The translations under genes and the position numbers were made by a program. The notes under the pieces are model-generated. The model was not told the DNA's origin and ran no database searches. It worked only from the letters and a program-made list of their open reading frames with translations. Positions 33,066-41,806 of a DNA stretch of 64,000 nt are shown here, piece after piece (within the stretch, counting starts at the first letter, position 1; each line of letters begins with the position of its first letter). Origin of the DNA: Lentzea waywayandensis (lineage in GTDB: Bacteria; Actinomycetota; Actinomycetes; Mycobacteriales; Pseudonocardiaceae); the NCBI RefSeq assembly GCF_900115955.1, contig NZ_FOYL01000012.1, positions 1 through 64,000 on the forward strand, in the 5' to 3' direction.

Positions 33066-33797
33066 TCATCGGGGATCGGGCCTGCTCTCCGGGCTCAGTC
33101 GCAGGCGCCGGCCGACGATCTCGCGGGCCACGTCGACGACCGACTTGTCATGGGCGAACGCGTGCGCGCGAAGCCGCACCAGGGCCTCGTCCATGCTCAC
33201 CCCCATCTGGACGGACAGCATTCCGGTGGCCTGGTGCACCTCGGCGCGGCTGAGCGGCGTGCCGTTCGGTGGCAGGACCTCTGCCTCGAGGTGCGCCATG
33301 GTCAGTTCGTCCAGGAGCAACGACAGGATGACGTCGGCCACGACGTGCGCGTCGAGGATCTGCTCCTGGGTCAGCGGGCCGGGGCTCGTCCGGTGCAGCA
33401 CCAGCGCGCCGATCCGGATCGCGCCGCTGCGCAGCGGGAACACGAAGACCGCTCTGGCCCCGGCGGCGACGGCGGACCGCACGTACAGCGGCCAGCGCAG
33501 GTCGTTGTCCCAGGAGTCCAGATCACCGGCGAGCACCGGCATTCCGGAGCGGACCGAGTCCTCGCACGGTCCCTCGCCGAGGGTGAAGCGCAGGTTCTCG
33601 AGCTGGGCGCCGATGTCGTTCGTCGCGTAGCGCGATTCGCCCCGGCCCGTGCCGTTCATCAGGGTCAGCTGTGCGCCGGTCACCCCGATCAGCGACACGC
33701 ACGCCTCACACGCGGCCTCGCAGGACGTCGCGACGCCTCTGGCCGCCGCGTCGGCGGCGAGATGCGCCAGCACCTTGGCCAGTCGCTCACCGCTCAC
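33066..33797 (-). CDS. GAF-ANTAR regulator 3A
   Basis: The protein is 243 residues from GTG 33797, behind GGCGGAG. The GAF domain includes GAQLTLMNGTGRGESRYATN, LGEGPCEDSVRSGMPVLAGD and ALVLHRTSPGPLTQEQI. The C-terminal ANTAR-like part (RAEVHQATGMLSVQMGVSMD) has the QATGMLSVQ variant common in this type instead of EQAKGVL. Closely similar to 3B (61332-62057). Second gene of the predicted TPR-3A-2A operon. Confidence 0.9.
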   Translation of the reverse strand: MSGERLAKVLAHLAADAAARGVATSCEAACEACVSLIGVTGAQLTLMNGTGRGESRYATNDIGAQLENLRFTLGEGPCEDSVRSGMPVLAGDLDSWDNDLRWPLYVRSAVAAGARAVFVFPLRSGAIRIGALVLHRTSPGPLTQEQILDAHVVADVILSLLLDELTMAHLEAEVLPPNGTPLSRAEVHQATGMLSVQMGVSMDEALVRLRAHAFAHDKSVVDVAREIVGRRLRLSPESRPDPR

Positions 33798-33866
33798 CGA
33801 CTCCGCCTTCCTTTGTGCGGAAGCATCCCACGCGAGGGCGCGCGACGCGGAAGGGGCCACGCCCGG

Positions 33867-34784
33867 TCACGCCGCCGAGACGGCGTCGATCCGGCCGGCG
33901 AGTTCCCGGGCCCCGCCGTGGTCGCGAAAGCGGCGCGCGTGCGAGGCGAGGGGCCGGAAGCGGTCGCGCACGCGGGCGGAGCCGACGGATCCGGACGACG
34001 CCAGCGCTCGCAGCCCGACGTCCACGCCCGCCTCGACGTCGCCCTCGATCAAATGGCTGGTGGCCAGGGAGATCTCGCCGAACGTGCGGCTGCGGGCCAT
34101 GCCCTCGTCGTAGCCGTCGATCGCGGTGGTGAGCAGCACGACGGCGGTCCGCGCGTAGTGCCGGCCCGCGGTGACCGCGAGGTCCGTGTGCACGGCCCCG
34201 GCGAGCCCGGACAGGTCGGCGGGGGTGAAGAACTCCGCCCAACCGGCCACGCCGCTGCGGTTCGCGGCGATGAACTGCTCCTGGCCGCGGTCGAGCAGCG
34301 TGCGGGCGCTGTGCTCGGCGCCCTTCTTCGCACACGCCCACGCCGCGTTGGCCGACAGCATGCCGGCCGCGAGTCCGTCGCCGGACCGGGAGGCCGCGAG
34401 CTGACCGAGGTCGAAGTACCGCAACGCCTCGTCGAAGTGCCCGTGGTGCAGGAAGACGCGGCCGAGCCGGTAGCACACGTTCGCGGTCAGCCCGTCCGCG
34501 CGGGCGAGCCCGGCCAGCGCCAGGGCGTGGCAGAAGTGGTTCTGCGCGTTGTCGACCAGGCCGACGTCGAAGCACACCCAGCCCGCCAGGTTCCGCAGGT
34601 CCGCCACGGCGACGTGCAGCCGTCGCCGGACGTGCTCCGACGTGGGCGCGGTGAGCATCGGGAGGCTCTCGCGCAGGCACAGGCGGACGCCGTCGAGACA
34701 GGTCTCGCCCCCGCTGCGGTAGTCGAGCTCGCGCAACGCGCGGGTGGCTTCTTCCAGACGCGTGACCTCGGACAGACCGATCAT
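33867..34784 (-). CDS. Stand-alone NsdA-like TPR protein A
   Basis: The 305-residue all-helical protein starts at ATG 34784. It has TRLEEATRALRELDYRSGGE, RRRLHVAVADLRNLAGWVCF, NVCYRLGRVFLHHGHFDEAL and RYFDLGQLAASRSGDGLAAG, a series of TPR-like helix pairs. This is the C-terminal module of actinomycete XRE-TPR regulators of the NsdA type, but no helix-turn-helix is present in the protein or upstream. It probably binds a partner protein or peptide. It is about 70 percent identical by eye to TPR B (62054-62983) and heads the operon with the two GAF-ANTAR genes. Confidence 0.75.
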   Translation of the reverse strand: MIGLSEVTRLEEATRALRELDYRSGGETCLDGVRLCLRESLPMLTAPTSEHVRRRLHVAVADLRNLAGWVCFDVGLVDNAQNHFCHALALAGLARADGLTANVCYRLGRVFLHHGHFDEALRYFDLGQLAASRSGDGLAAGMLSANAAWACAKKGAEHSARTLLDRGQEQFIAANRSGVAGWAEFFTPADLSGLAGAVHTDLAVTAGRHYARTAVVLLTTAIDGYDEGMARSRTFGEISLATSHLIEGDVEAGVDVGLRALASSGSVGSARVRDRFRPLASHARRFRDHGGARELAGRIDAVSAA

Positions 34785-35020
34785 GACGGGGAGCACCTCA
34801 CACCGGATTCGGTAGCGAGCGGCACCGCCGAGGTCCGGAGCGGCCGGGTCGTCACCGATTTTAGCGTAGGCTTGACCCACCGAGGGCATGTCGTGCAGCA
34901 GCGGTCAAGCTGGTGCCGCCTTGGGCGCACCAGGAAGCCCGGCCGTCTGGCTGGAGGCGGGAGCGCCGAGTTGAGCTCGGATCTGCTCTGCACCAAAGAA
35001 CTTCTCGCGGAAAGCGGTCG

Positions 35021-36169
35021 ATGCTGACCCGTGCCGCGCACCTCAGCCTCGGCGTCATCGCGTTGTCGCGCAAGGAGAACGAGTACCGGCTACCGATTCA
35101 TCCGCTGCACCTCGAACGGATCGACGCGGATCTGCGGGATCGAGTATTCCTCGAACGCGGCTACGGCGAGCGTTTCGGCGTGTCCGACGAACGACTTTCC
35201 TTGTCAGTAGGGGGATTGCGCACCCGCGAACAGCTGATCGCGGAGTGCGACGTCATCCTGCTGCCCAAGCCTCTGGCCGAGGACGTCGCGGAACTGCGCG
35301 AGGGACAGGTGCTGTGGGGGTGGCCCCACTGCGTGCAGGACGCGAAGCTCACCCAGCTGGCCGTCGAACGCCGGCTGACGCTGATCGCGTTCGAGGCCAT
35401 GAACCACTGGACCACCGACGGCTCGTTCGGTCTGCACGTGTTCCACAAGAACAACGAGCTGGCCGGCTACTGCTCGGTGCTGCACGCCCTGCAGATCGCC
35501 GGCTCGACCGGTGACTACGGCAAGAGGCTGACCGCCGCCGTCATCGGCTTCGGCGCCACCGCACGAGGTGCCGTCACCGCGCTCAAAGCGCACGGCGTGC
35601 ACGAGGTCAACGTCCTCACCAACCGCGGCGTCACCGCGGTCGGCTCGCCGATCCACTCGGCGCGGATGGTCCACTTCGACCACGACGACTCCGATCCGCG
35701 GCGCAGCCACGCGCTGACCGACGCCGGACGCGTCCCGCTCGCCGGTTTCCTGGCACAGCACGACATCATCGTCAACTGCGTGCTTCAGGACCCGGACAAG
35801 CCGCTGACGTTCCTCATCGACGACGACCTGCCCACCCTCGCGCCCGGCACCCTCGTAGTCGACGTGTCGTGCGACCGGGGGATGGGCTTCAGCTGGGCCC
35901 GCCCCACCTCGTTCACCGAGCCGTCGTTCCTGGTGGGCGACCACGTCGTGCACTACGGGGTGGACCACAGCCCCTCGTACCTGTGGAACTCGGCCACCTG
36001 GGAGATCAGCGAGGCGCTGCTCCCGCACCTGCGCACCGTTCTCACCGGCTCCTGGGACGCCGGCGAGACCATCCGGCGCGCCATCGAGATCCGCGACGGC
36101 GTCATCCAGAACCCCGGAATCCTCACGTTCCAGCACCGTTCATCGGAGTACCCGCATGACCACGTCTGA
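35021..36169 (+). CDS. N5-(carboxyethyl)ornithine synthase-like dehydrogenase
   Basis: The 382-residue protein starts at ATG 35021. The N-terminal half resembles alanine dehydrogenase/CEOS enzymes (GVIALSRKENEYRLPIHPLH, ECDVILLPKPLAEDVAELRE, VLWGWPHCVQDAKLTQ). A Rossmann domain follows with AAVIGFGATARGAVTALKAH. CEOS couples pyruvate to an amino acid side chain with NADPH; here the amine partner is unknown. It overlaps the small RGCVC gene by 14 bp, so the two act together (inference). It is divergent from the TPR-A operon across 236 bp. Confidence 0.75.
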   Translation: MLTRAAHLSLGVIALSRKENEYRLPIHPLHLERIDADLRDRVFLERGYGERFGVSDERLSLSVGGLRTREQLIAECDVILLPKPLAEDVAELREGQVLWGWPHCVQDAKLTQLAVERRLTLIAFEAMNHWTTDGSFGLHVFHKNNELAGYCSVLHALQIAGSTGDYGKRLTAAVIGFGATARGAVTALKAHGVHEVNVLTNRGVTAVGSPIHSARMVHFDHDDSDPRRSHALTDAGRVPLAGFLAQHDIIVNCVLQDPDKPLTFLIDDDLPTLAPGTLVVDVSCDRGMGFSWARPTSFTEPSFLVGDHVVHYGVDHSPSYLWNSATWEISEALLPHLRTVLTGSWDAGETIRRAIEIRDGVIQNPGILTFQHRSSEYPHDHV

Positions 36170-36332
36170 GCCGCTCACCACCGATTCAGCCCCTGTCCTC
36201 ACCACCGATCCCGCCCCCGTCCTCGCCTGCGACGTGTGCCCCCACCCGTGGCACGAGCACGACCCGCTCGGAGTGCGGTACTGCACCGCGACGGCGGCCT
36301 CCGCGCTGTCCCGTGGGTGCATCTGCTCGTGA
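36156..36332 (+). CDS. RGCVC-family small Cys-rich protein
   Basis: The protein is 58 residues from ATG 36156. It has a Thr/Pro/Asp-rich N-terminal half (MTTSEPLTTDSAPVLTTDPA) and a Cys-rich C-terminal half with CDVCPHPWHEHD, RYCTATAASALSRG and the terminal CICS. Five Cys and two His could bind a metal such as zinc. A family of this name (ending RGCVC) is known in actinobacteria with no assigned role as far as I recall. The leader/core look also allows a modified-peptide precursor; unproven. Confidence 0.75.
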   Translation: MTTSEPLTTDSAPVLTTDPAPVLACDVCPHPWHEHDPLGVRYCTATAASALSRGCICS

Positions 36333-36338
36333 CGGGAC

Positions 36339-36391
36339 GCCGCCGCGCCGCTCCGGCGGCCTGACCGACTCGAGCCTGGTCAGGGCTCGAG
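36339..36391. terminator. Two hairpins between convergent genes
   Basis: GCCGCC (36339-36344) pairs with GGCGGC (36355-36360). CTCGAGCC (36369-36376) pairs with GGCTCGAG (36384-36391), the latter overlapping the stop of the NTF2-like gene. Together they probably end transcription from both sides. Confidence 0.65.
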
Positions 36392-36796
36392 ACCGGTCAC
36401 CGCCGTGCCATCGGCGATGTCGAACGGCACCGAGACCTGGTCGTGCGTGACCAGCCAGTGCCCGTCGATCCTCCGGAAGCCGAACGTCGCCCGCACCCAC
36501 ATTCCGGCCACCGCCACGCCGTTGTTCGTCGTGCCGTGCAGCCGTCCGAAGCCGTGCGCGAACGCGACGTTCTCGTCCGCAGTCACCGCCAGATCGCGAA
36601 CCTCGTACTTCACGTCCTGGAAGAACGCGAACGCCTTGGCCCAGTTCGCCAGCTTCGCGTCGATGCCGACGTGTCGCAGCGGCGGCTCGACGTCGAACGA
36701 CACGACGTCGGCCGAGTAGAGCCGTCGGAGGCGGTCGAGGTCCTTGGCCTCGATGCCTTCGACGATCCTGGTGATGTGCTGCGTGATCTCGTCCAT
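36380..36796 (-). CDS. NTF2/SnoaL-like protein
   Basis: The 138-residue cone-shaped alpha+beta protein runs from MDEITQHITRIVEGIEAKDL through LYSADVVSFDVEPPLRHVG and FGFRRIDGHWLVTHDQVSVP. ATG 36796 is preferred because AAAGGA lies 6 nt upstream; ATG 36820 overlapping the FMN reductase stop (ATGA) is the alternative. The family includes ketosteroid isomerase-like and scavenging proteins; function not assignable. Cotranscribed with the FMN reductase. Confidence 0.8.
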   Translation of the reverse strand: MDEITQHITRIVEGIEAKDLDRLRRLYSADVVSFDVEPPLRHVGIDAKLANWAKAFAFFQDVKYEVRDLAVTADENVAFAHGFGRLHGTTNNGVAVAGMWVRATFGFRRIDGHWLVTHDQVSVPFDIADGTAVTGLEP

Positions 36797-36816
36797 CGTC
36801 AGTCCTTTGTGCACGG

Positions 36817-37383
36817 TCATGCCACGGCCACCGGGGAGCCGGCGCGCAGCGGCAGGAGCGAGGTGCTCCAGGCGACGACCTGGTCGAGCGTCCGGTCCAG
36901 GGCGGCGATCTGCTGTTCGCCCGGCGCCAGCACCGCGAAGTTCTCGAACTCGGTCACCAGTGACAGCGTCACCTGCGACGACACGTCCGCCATCTCCAGT
37001 GCCCCGCACATCAACCGCAGCTGCTCGACTGCGCGGGCACCACCGACCCCGCCGTACGACACGAACCCGACGGCCTTGTCCCGCCACTCCGCGCGCAGGA
37101 AGTCGATCGCGTTCATGAGCACGCCCGGCGCCGAGTGGTTGTACTCGGGCGTGACCACGACGAACCCGTCGAACGACGCGATCGTCTCCGCCCACGACCT
37201 GGTGTGCGGGTGCTCGTACTCGCCGGGCAGTTCGTCCAGGTGTGGCAACGGATGCGCGAGCAGGTCCACCACCTCGAACTCCGCGTCCGCGCGCAGCCGC
37301 GCCCGTTGCTCCACCCATCGGGCCACCTGCTCGCCCCGGCGGCCCGGCCGGGTGCTGCCGAGGACGATGCCGATCCTGATCAT
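36817..37383 (-). CDS. NADPH-dependent FMN reductase
   Basis: The 188-residue flavodoxin-fold protein starts at ATG 37383 behind GGAGA. It has IGIVLGSTRPGRRGEQVARW (phosphate-binding loop), FDGFVVVTPEYNHSAPGVLM (the typical PEYN motif of this family) and VGFVSYGGVGGARAVEQLR. It reduces FMN or quinones with NADPH in the cytoplasm. It is divergent from the ECF41 sigma factor gene, and ECF41 sigma factors typically control oxidoreductase or carboxymuconolactone-like genes next to them. Confidence 0.9.
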   Translation of the reverse strand: MIRIGIVLGSTRPGRRGEQVARWVEQRARLRADAEFEVVDLLAHPLPHLDELPGEYEHPHTRSWAETIASFDGFVVVTPEYNHSAPGVLMNAIDFLRAEWRDKAVGFVSYGGVGGARAVEQLRLMCGALEMADVSSQVTLSLVTEFENFAVLAPGEQQIAALDRTLDQVVAWSTSLLPLRAGSPVAVA

Positions 37384-37441
37384 CGGTCTCCTTCGTTCGC
37401 GTGTCGCTTCCGAGCACTACGACGACACGACTCCGGGAAAC

Positions 37442-37474
37442 GTCAGGCCTGACATTTCGGCGCGCTGTCTCGTC
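37442..37474. promoter_or_regulatory. Palindrome and ECF41-like promoter elements between FMN reductase and sigJ
   Basis: GTCAGGCCTGAC (37442-37453) is a perfect 12-bp palindrome. Read toward sigJ, TGACAT is followed 15 nt later by CGTC (37471-37474). Read the other way, TGTCAGG gives the mirrored element. ECF41 promoters are described as TGTCACA with a CGTC -10 box, so this may be a shared divergent promoter. Confidence 0.45.
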
Positions 37475-37604
37475 AGACTGGTGGTGTGGCCCAGAAGGTC
37501 GCCGGGCGAATTCGCGATGAGACGGCGCCGTGCTGAGCGTGAATCACCCAGCCGGCGTTCTGGGTCACGCCACCAGGTGAAGCCACGAACGGACGGGAGC
37601 ACCG

Positions 37605-38474
37605 GTGACCGACGCGATCCTCAGCGAGCGCCGCCATCTGATCAACCTCGGCTACCGGCTGCTGGGGTCCCTCGCCGAGGCCGAGGACGCCGTCCAGGAG
37701 GCCTACGCCCGCTGGTACGCGCTGTCCAGGCCGAAGCAGGACGAGATCGCCTCTCCCGGCGCCTGGCTCACCACGGTCACCAGCCGCATCTGCCTCGACC
37801 TGCTGGGTTCCGCGCGAGCCCGCCGCGAACGCTATGTCGGCGAATGGATCCCCGAGCCGCTGCCCGACCCCGCCGAGGGGTCCACCGCCGACCCGGCCGA
37901 CCGCGTCACCCTGGACGAGTCGGTCAGCATGGCGTTCCTCGTCGCGCTCGAGTCGATGACGCCGGCCCAGCGCGTCGCGCTCGTCCTGCACGACGTCTTC
38001 CGCTACTCCTTCAGCGAGATAGCCGAGATCACCGGCCGCACCCCGGCCGCGTGCCGTGAACTCGCCTCCGCGGCTCGCCGCCGCGTCAGCGCGTCCGCGC
38101 CGCCCGCCGCACTGGCCGTTCACCACGCCGGTGTGGTCCGCGACTTCAAACACGCCTGGGAGGCCCAGGACATCCCCGCCCTGGTCGGGCTGCTGGACCC
38201 CGGCGCGACCTTCACGGCGGACGGCGGCGGCCTGGTCACCACCGTGCTCGACCCGATCGAGGGAGGGGACCGGATCGCGGAGTTCATCGTCGCCGTCGCC
38301 ACCAGGGTCCCCGGCGACTTCACGATCACCGAACGCACCGTCAACGGCAGGCCCGGTCTGCTGATCGAGAACGACGGCGTGACGGCGTCGGTCTACGCGT
38401 TCGACATCGCCGGCGACCGGATCACCCGGATCTGGGCCGTCCGCAACCCCGAGAAGCTCCGCGCCTGGCAGTAG
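37605..38474 (+). CDS. sigJ: ECF41-type RNA polymerase sigma factor
   Basis: The protein is 289 residues from GTG 37605, behind GGGAG. Region 2 (RRHLINLGYRLLGSLAEAED, AYARWYALSRPKQDE) and region 4 (MTPAQRVALVLHDVFRYSFS, EIAEITGRTPAACRELASAA) are complete. The C-terminal 110 residues form a SnoaL_2 domain (HHAGVVRDFKHAWEAQDIPA, LENDGVTASVYAFD-like strand). In this group the C-terminal extension replaces an anti-sigma factor as activity switch. No anti-sigma gene is seen nearby, consistent with that. Confidence 0.92.
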   Translation: MTDAILSERRHLINLGYRLLGSLAEAEDAVQEAYARWYALSRPKQDEIASPGAWLTTVTSRICLDLLGSARARRERYVGEWIPEPLPDPAEGSTADPADRVTLDESVSMAFLVALESMTPAQRVALVLHDVFRYSFSEIAEITGRTPAACRELASAARRRVSASAPPAALAVHHAGVVRDFKHAWEAQDIPALVGLLDPGATFTADGGGLVTTVLDPIEGGDRIAEFIVAVATRVPGDFTITERTVNGRPGLLIENDGVTASVYAFDIAGDRITRIWAVRNPEKLRAWQ

Positions 38475-38483
38475 GGTCGGCCG

Positions 38484-39236
38484 ATGGTGACCTTCAGCCA
38501 TCCTGACGACCTGAGCGGCGCCGCGTTCACCGACGTGAGCCTGCGGGGCGCGCGGTTCACGCGGTCGGACCTGTCCGGCCTGGTCATGCGGGCGGTCGAC
38601 ATCGCGGGTGCCGACATCGACGCGCCGTGGCTGCTCGACGGCGAGAACGCGCTGCTGGTCAACGGGGTCGACGTGGCGCCGTTCGTCGAGGCCGAGCTCA
38701 ACCGGCGCTTTCCCGGCAGGGAGGAGCGGCGGGCGAAGGATCCGGACGGGTTGCGCGCGGCGTGGGCCGCGGTCGAGGCCGCCTGGGCCGCGACCCTGGA
38801 GCGAGTCGCTGCAATGCCGCCGGGCACGGAGGACGTCTCGGTGGATGGCGAGTGGTCGTTCGCACAGACGGTCCGCCATCTGATCATGGCCACGGACACC
38901 TGGCTGGGCGGGCCGATCCTGGGCAACGAGAAGCCCTATCACCCGCTGGGCCTGCCGAACGCCGAGTACGAGACCGACGGGTACGACCTGTCCGTCTTCG
39001 TGTCCGGCACCCCGCCGTACGCCGAGGTCCTGGAGGCGCGGGCCGGTCGGACGGCGATGGTCCGGGACTTCCTGGCCGGGGTGACCGAGGCCGATCTGGC
39101 CGTGACGCGCAGCAACCCGTGGAGTCCGGATCACCCGGTTTCCACTGGTTCCTGCCTGCGCACGATCCTGGTGGAGGAGTGGGAGCACCTGCGCTACGCC
39201 ACCCGCGACCTCGATGCCATCGCGGCACGCCCTTAG
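38484..39236 (+). CDS. DinB-like protein with N-terminal pentapeptide-like segment
   Basis: The protein is 250 residues from ATG 38484, 9 bp after sigJ. Residues 1-45 (LSGAAFTDVSLRGARFTRSD) have the A-x-F spacing of pentapeptide repeats. Residues about 85-250 are a four-helix DinB fold with WSFAQTVRHLIMATDTWLG (metal His), and LVEEWEHLRYATRDLD with the second His. DinB proteins are metal-binding and often thiol-transferases such as those using mycothiol. Probably in the sigJ transcript. Confidence 0.8.
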   Translation: MVTFSHPDDLSGAAFTDVSLRGARFTRSDLSGLVMRAVDIAGADIDAPWLLDGENALLVNGVDVAPFVEAELNRRFPGREERRAKDPDGLRAAWAAVEAAWAATLERVAAMPPGTEDVSVDGEWSFAQTVRHLIMATDTWLGGPILGNEKPYHPLGLPNAEYETDGYDLSVFVSGTPPYAEVLEARAGRTAMVRDFLAGVTEADLAVTRSNPWSPDHPVSTGSCLRTILVEEWEHLRYATRDLDAIAARP

Positions 39237-39366
39237 CCGTGCAAACTTCTTTCGGTGGCTCTGCGCGGTCCTGACCTGCGCTTTCCGCCTGTCGCCTGCG
39301 GGCGTCCGTCGCAGATGGCCCTTGTGCCGGGCGTCCACTCGTGCCTATATTTGCCGAAACAAGACT

Positions 39367-39411
39367 ATGTAAGCGCTTACATTACTCAGCGTGACATGTA
39401 AGCGCTTACAT
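39367..39411. promoter_or_regulatory. Two identical perfect LacI operators
   Basis: ATGTAAGCGCTTACAT occurs at 39367-39382 and again at 39396-39411, 29 bp apart, both perfect 16-bp palindromes with the CG centre of LacI/GalR sites. They precede the LacI gene and sugar operon. No further copy was seen in the window. Confidence 0.9.
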
Positions 39412-39449
39412 CATCCCGATCAACGACGATGAGGGCGGCAGGCAGCGCT

Positions 39450-40484
39450 ATGGCGAAGCAGCACCCAGCCTCTCCGGAGGCCCGGTCCGCTGGAGCGACG
39501 ATCTACTCGGTCGCCGATCACGCCGGCGTGTCGATCGCCACCGTGTCGCGGGTGCTCCAGGGCGCGACGGTCGTGGCCGAGGCCACCCGGCAGAAGGTGC
39601 TCACCGCCGTCGAGGAACTCGGTTATGTGCCGACTGGTGCGGCACGCAGTCTCGCCGTGCGGCACCACGAGGCGCACGGGCTCGTGCTGCCGGAGCTGTC
39701 CGGTCCCTACTACGCCGAGCTGCTGATGGGCTTCGAGGCTCGCGCCGCCGAGCTCGCGCAGTCCGTGGTGCTCGTCCTCACCAACAGCCGCACGGACATG
39801 GCCGCGGCGGTGCGGCAGCTGGCGACCAGGGTCGACGCCATCGCCGTGTTCGGGTCGGCGGCGATCCCGGCCGACCTCGTGCGGTTGCTGCGTGCGAAGA
39901 AGCCGGTCGTCGTCATCGCGGGCGAACCGCAGGACGGCATCGAGGCGGTCGCGGCGGAGAACCTGGAGAGCGCGCGCGAACTGGCCGGGCACGTGCTCGA
40001 CCACGGCCGGCGGCGGGCGCTGTTCGTCGGCGACCCGGACAGCGGGCCCGACATCCGCAACCGGTACGACGGCTACCTCGCCGCGCACCGGGACCGCGGT
40101 CTCGACGCCGCCGAGCCCGTCCTGGCCAGGCTGTCCGAAGCCGATGGCACCGCCTTCGCACAGCGGCTGCTGGCCGGTGAGCACGAGGCCGACGCCCTGA
40201 TGTGCGCCAACGACGAGCTGGCGTTGTCGATCATGACCACGCTGCAGGACGCGGGCCGGGACGTGCCCGGCGACATCGCGATCGTGGGCTGGGACGACGT
40301 CATGACCGCGCGGTACGTGCGGCCTGGGCTGACCACCGTGCGCCAGCCCGTGCACGAACTGGGTGCGCTGGCCGCCGATCGCCTGCACGAGCTCGTGGGC
40401 GGCGAGCCGCCGCGAACCTACGCCCAAATGCTGCCGACGCGGCTGGTGGTGCGCACGTCGTGCGGCTGCCTGCCCGTCACCTGA
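39450..40484 (+). CDS. LacI-family transcriptional regulator
   Basis: The protein is 344 residues (ATG 39450; ATG 39429 in frame is an alternative). HTH ATIYSVADHAGVSIATVSRV and hinge RSLAVRHHEAHGLV are followed by a periplasmic-binding-type effector domain with TNSRTDMAAAVRQLATRVD and SIMTTLQDAGRDVPGDIAIV, ending VRTSCGC. It is expected to repress its own operon through the two operators just upstream until a sugar binds. It sits 47 bp before the binding-protein gene. Confidence 0.93.
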   Translation: MAKQHPASPEARSAGATIYSVADHAGVSIATVSRVLQGATVVAEATRQKVLTAVEELGYVPTGAARSLAVRHHEAHGLVLPELSGPYYAELLMGFEARAAELAQSVVLVLTNSRTDMAAAVRQLATRVDAIAVFGSAAIPADLVRLLRAKKPVVVIAGEPQDGIEAVAAENLESARELAGHVLDHGRRRALFVGDPDSGPDIRNRYDGYLAAHRDRGLDAAEPVLARLSEADGTAFAQRLLAGEHEADALMCANDELALSIMTTLQDAGRDVPGDIAIVGWDDVMTARYVRPGLTTVRQPVHELGALAADRLHELVGGEPPRTYAQMLPTRLVVRTSCGCLPVT

Positions 40485-40531
40485 TTCACCACCGTCTACT
40501 TGAGACGAACGCCGAAAGGAAGCGAAAAGCA

Positions 40532-41806
40532 ATGGTGCACAAAACTTCCAGGTCGATCGCGGGGGTGTCGGCCCTCGTGCTGGTGCTGGCCGCCTGCGGG
40601 CGCGGCGACGAGCAGACCGGCGGCCAGGGCAGCGCCGACATCGCGCAGGGTCCTGCCACGGGCACCATCACCGTGTGGGCCATGGGTGCCGAGGGCGAGA
40701 AGCTCCCGGCACTCGCGAAGGAGTTCGAGGACGCGAACCCCGGAGTCGACGTCCAGGTGACCGCCATCCCGTGGGACGCCGCCCACAACAAGTTCACCTC
40801 GGCGATCACGGCGGGCCAGGCGCCCGACGCGGCCATGGTGGGATCGACGTGGATGGGTGAGTTCGCGGGCATGGGCGCGCTCGACGCGACGCCGTCCTCG
40901 ATCGACAAGAACGCGTTCTTCGAAGGCGCGCAACGCACGACCGAGGTCGGCGGCACCTCGTACGGCATCCCCTGGTACGTCGAGACGCGGCTTCTCTACT
41001 ACCGCAAGGACCTCGCGAAGACGGCCGGATACGAGACGCCTCCCACCGACTGGCCGGGTCTCAAGGAGATGGCCAAGGCCCTTCAGGCCAAGTCGGGTGC
41101 CAAGTGGGGCATCGGGCTCCAGGCCGGCGGCACCGGCTCGTGGCAGTCGCTGCTGCCCTTCGCGTGGTCGAACGGCGCGGCGCTGACCAAGAACAACGAC
41201 GCCGCCTACAACTTCGACAGCCCGGAGATGCAGGAGACGTTGAAGTACTACGGCTCCTTCTTCAGCGAGGGCATCGCGGACAAGGAAGCTCCCGCGCAGC
41301 CCACGACCGAACCGGACTTCGTCAGCGGGCGCGTGCCGATGTTCATCTCCGGTCCCTGGATGATGTCCGCGGTCGAGAAGCTCGGCGGGGAAGGCTTCAA
41401 GGACAAGTACGACGTCATGCCGATGCCGACGAAGAAGACGTCGTCGAGCTTCGTGGGCGGGTCCAACTTCGTGGTGTTCAAGGAGACCAAGAACCGCGAC
41501 TCCGCCTGGAAGTTCGTGAACTGGCTGGCGAGCCCGCAGGTGCAGGTCAAGTGGTACCAGTCCTCGACCGACCTGCCGTCGGTGAAGAGCGCCTGGCAGG
41601 ACTCGGCGCTCACGGCCGACACGAAGCTCGCGAAGTTCGGCAAGCAGCTCGACACCGCGCAGTCGCCGCCGACCTTCGCGACCTGGGAGCAGGCGATCAC
41701 CGCGCTCGACACCGAGGTCGAGAAGGTGGCCCGCTCCGGCGCCGATCCGGCCGCCGCGCTGAAGGCCGCCCAGGCGTCGGCCGACTCGATCGGCACCGGC
41801 CGGTGA
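40532..41806 (+). CDS. Sugar ABC transporter substrate-binding lipoprotein
   Basis: The 424-residue protein has a lipoprotein signal peptide with lipobox LVLAAC (Cys at about 23). It is a family 1 extracellular solute-binding protein: ITVWAMGAEGEKLPALAKEF, GIPWYVETRLLYYRKDLAKT, SGRVPMFISGPWMMSAVEKL. It is anchored outside the membrane and delivers an oligosaccharide to the two permeases. ATG 40532 follows AAGGAAG. The neighbouring glycosidases suggest a beta-linked gluco-oligosaccharide, but the ligand cannot be read from sequence. Confidence 0.93.
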   Translation: MVHKTSRSIAGVSALVLVLAACGRGDEQTGGQGSADIAQGPATGTITVWAMGAEGEKLPALAKEFEDANPGVDVQVTAIPWDAAHNKFTSAITAGQAPDAAMVGSTWMGEFAGMGALDATPSSIDKNAFFEGAQRTTEVGGTSYGIPWYVETRLLYYRKDLAKTAGYETPPTDWPGLKEMAKALQAKSGAKWGIGLQAGGTGSWQSLLPFAWSNGAALTKNNDAAYNFDSPEMQETLKYYGSFFSEGIADKEAPAQPTTEPDFVSGRVPMFISGPWMMSAVEKLGGEGFKDKYDVMPMPTKKTSSSFVGGSNFVVFKETKNRDSAWKFVNWLASPQVQVKWYQSSTDLPSVKSAWQDSALTADTKLAKFGKQLDTAQSPPTFATWEQAITALDTEVEKVARSGADPAAALKAAQASADSIGTGR

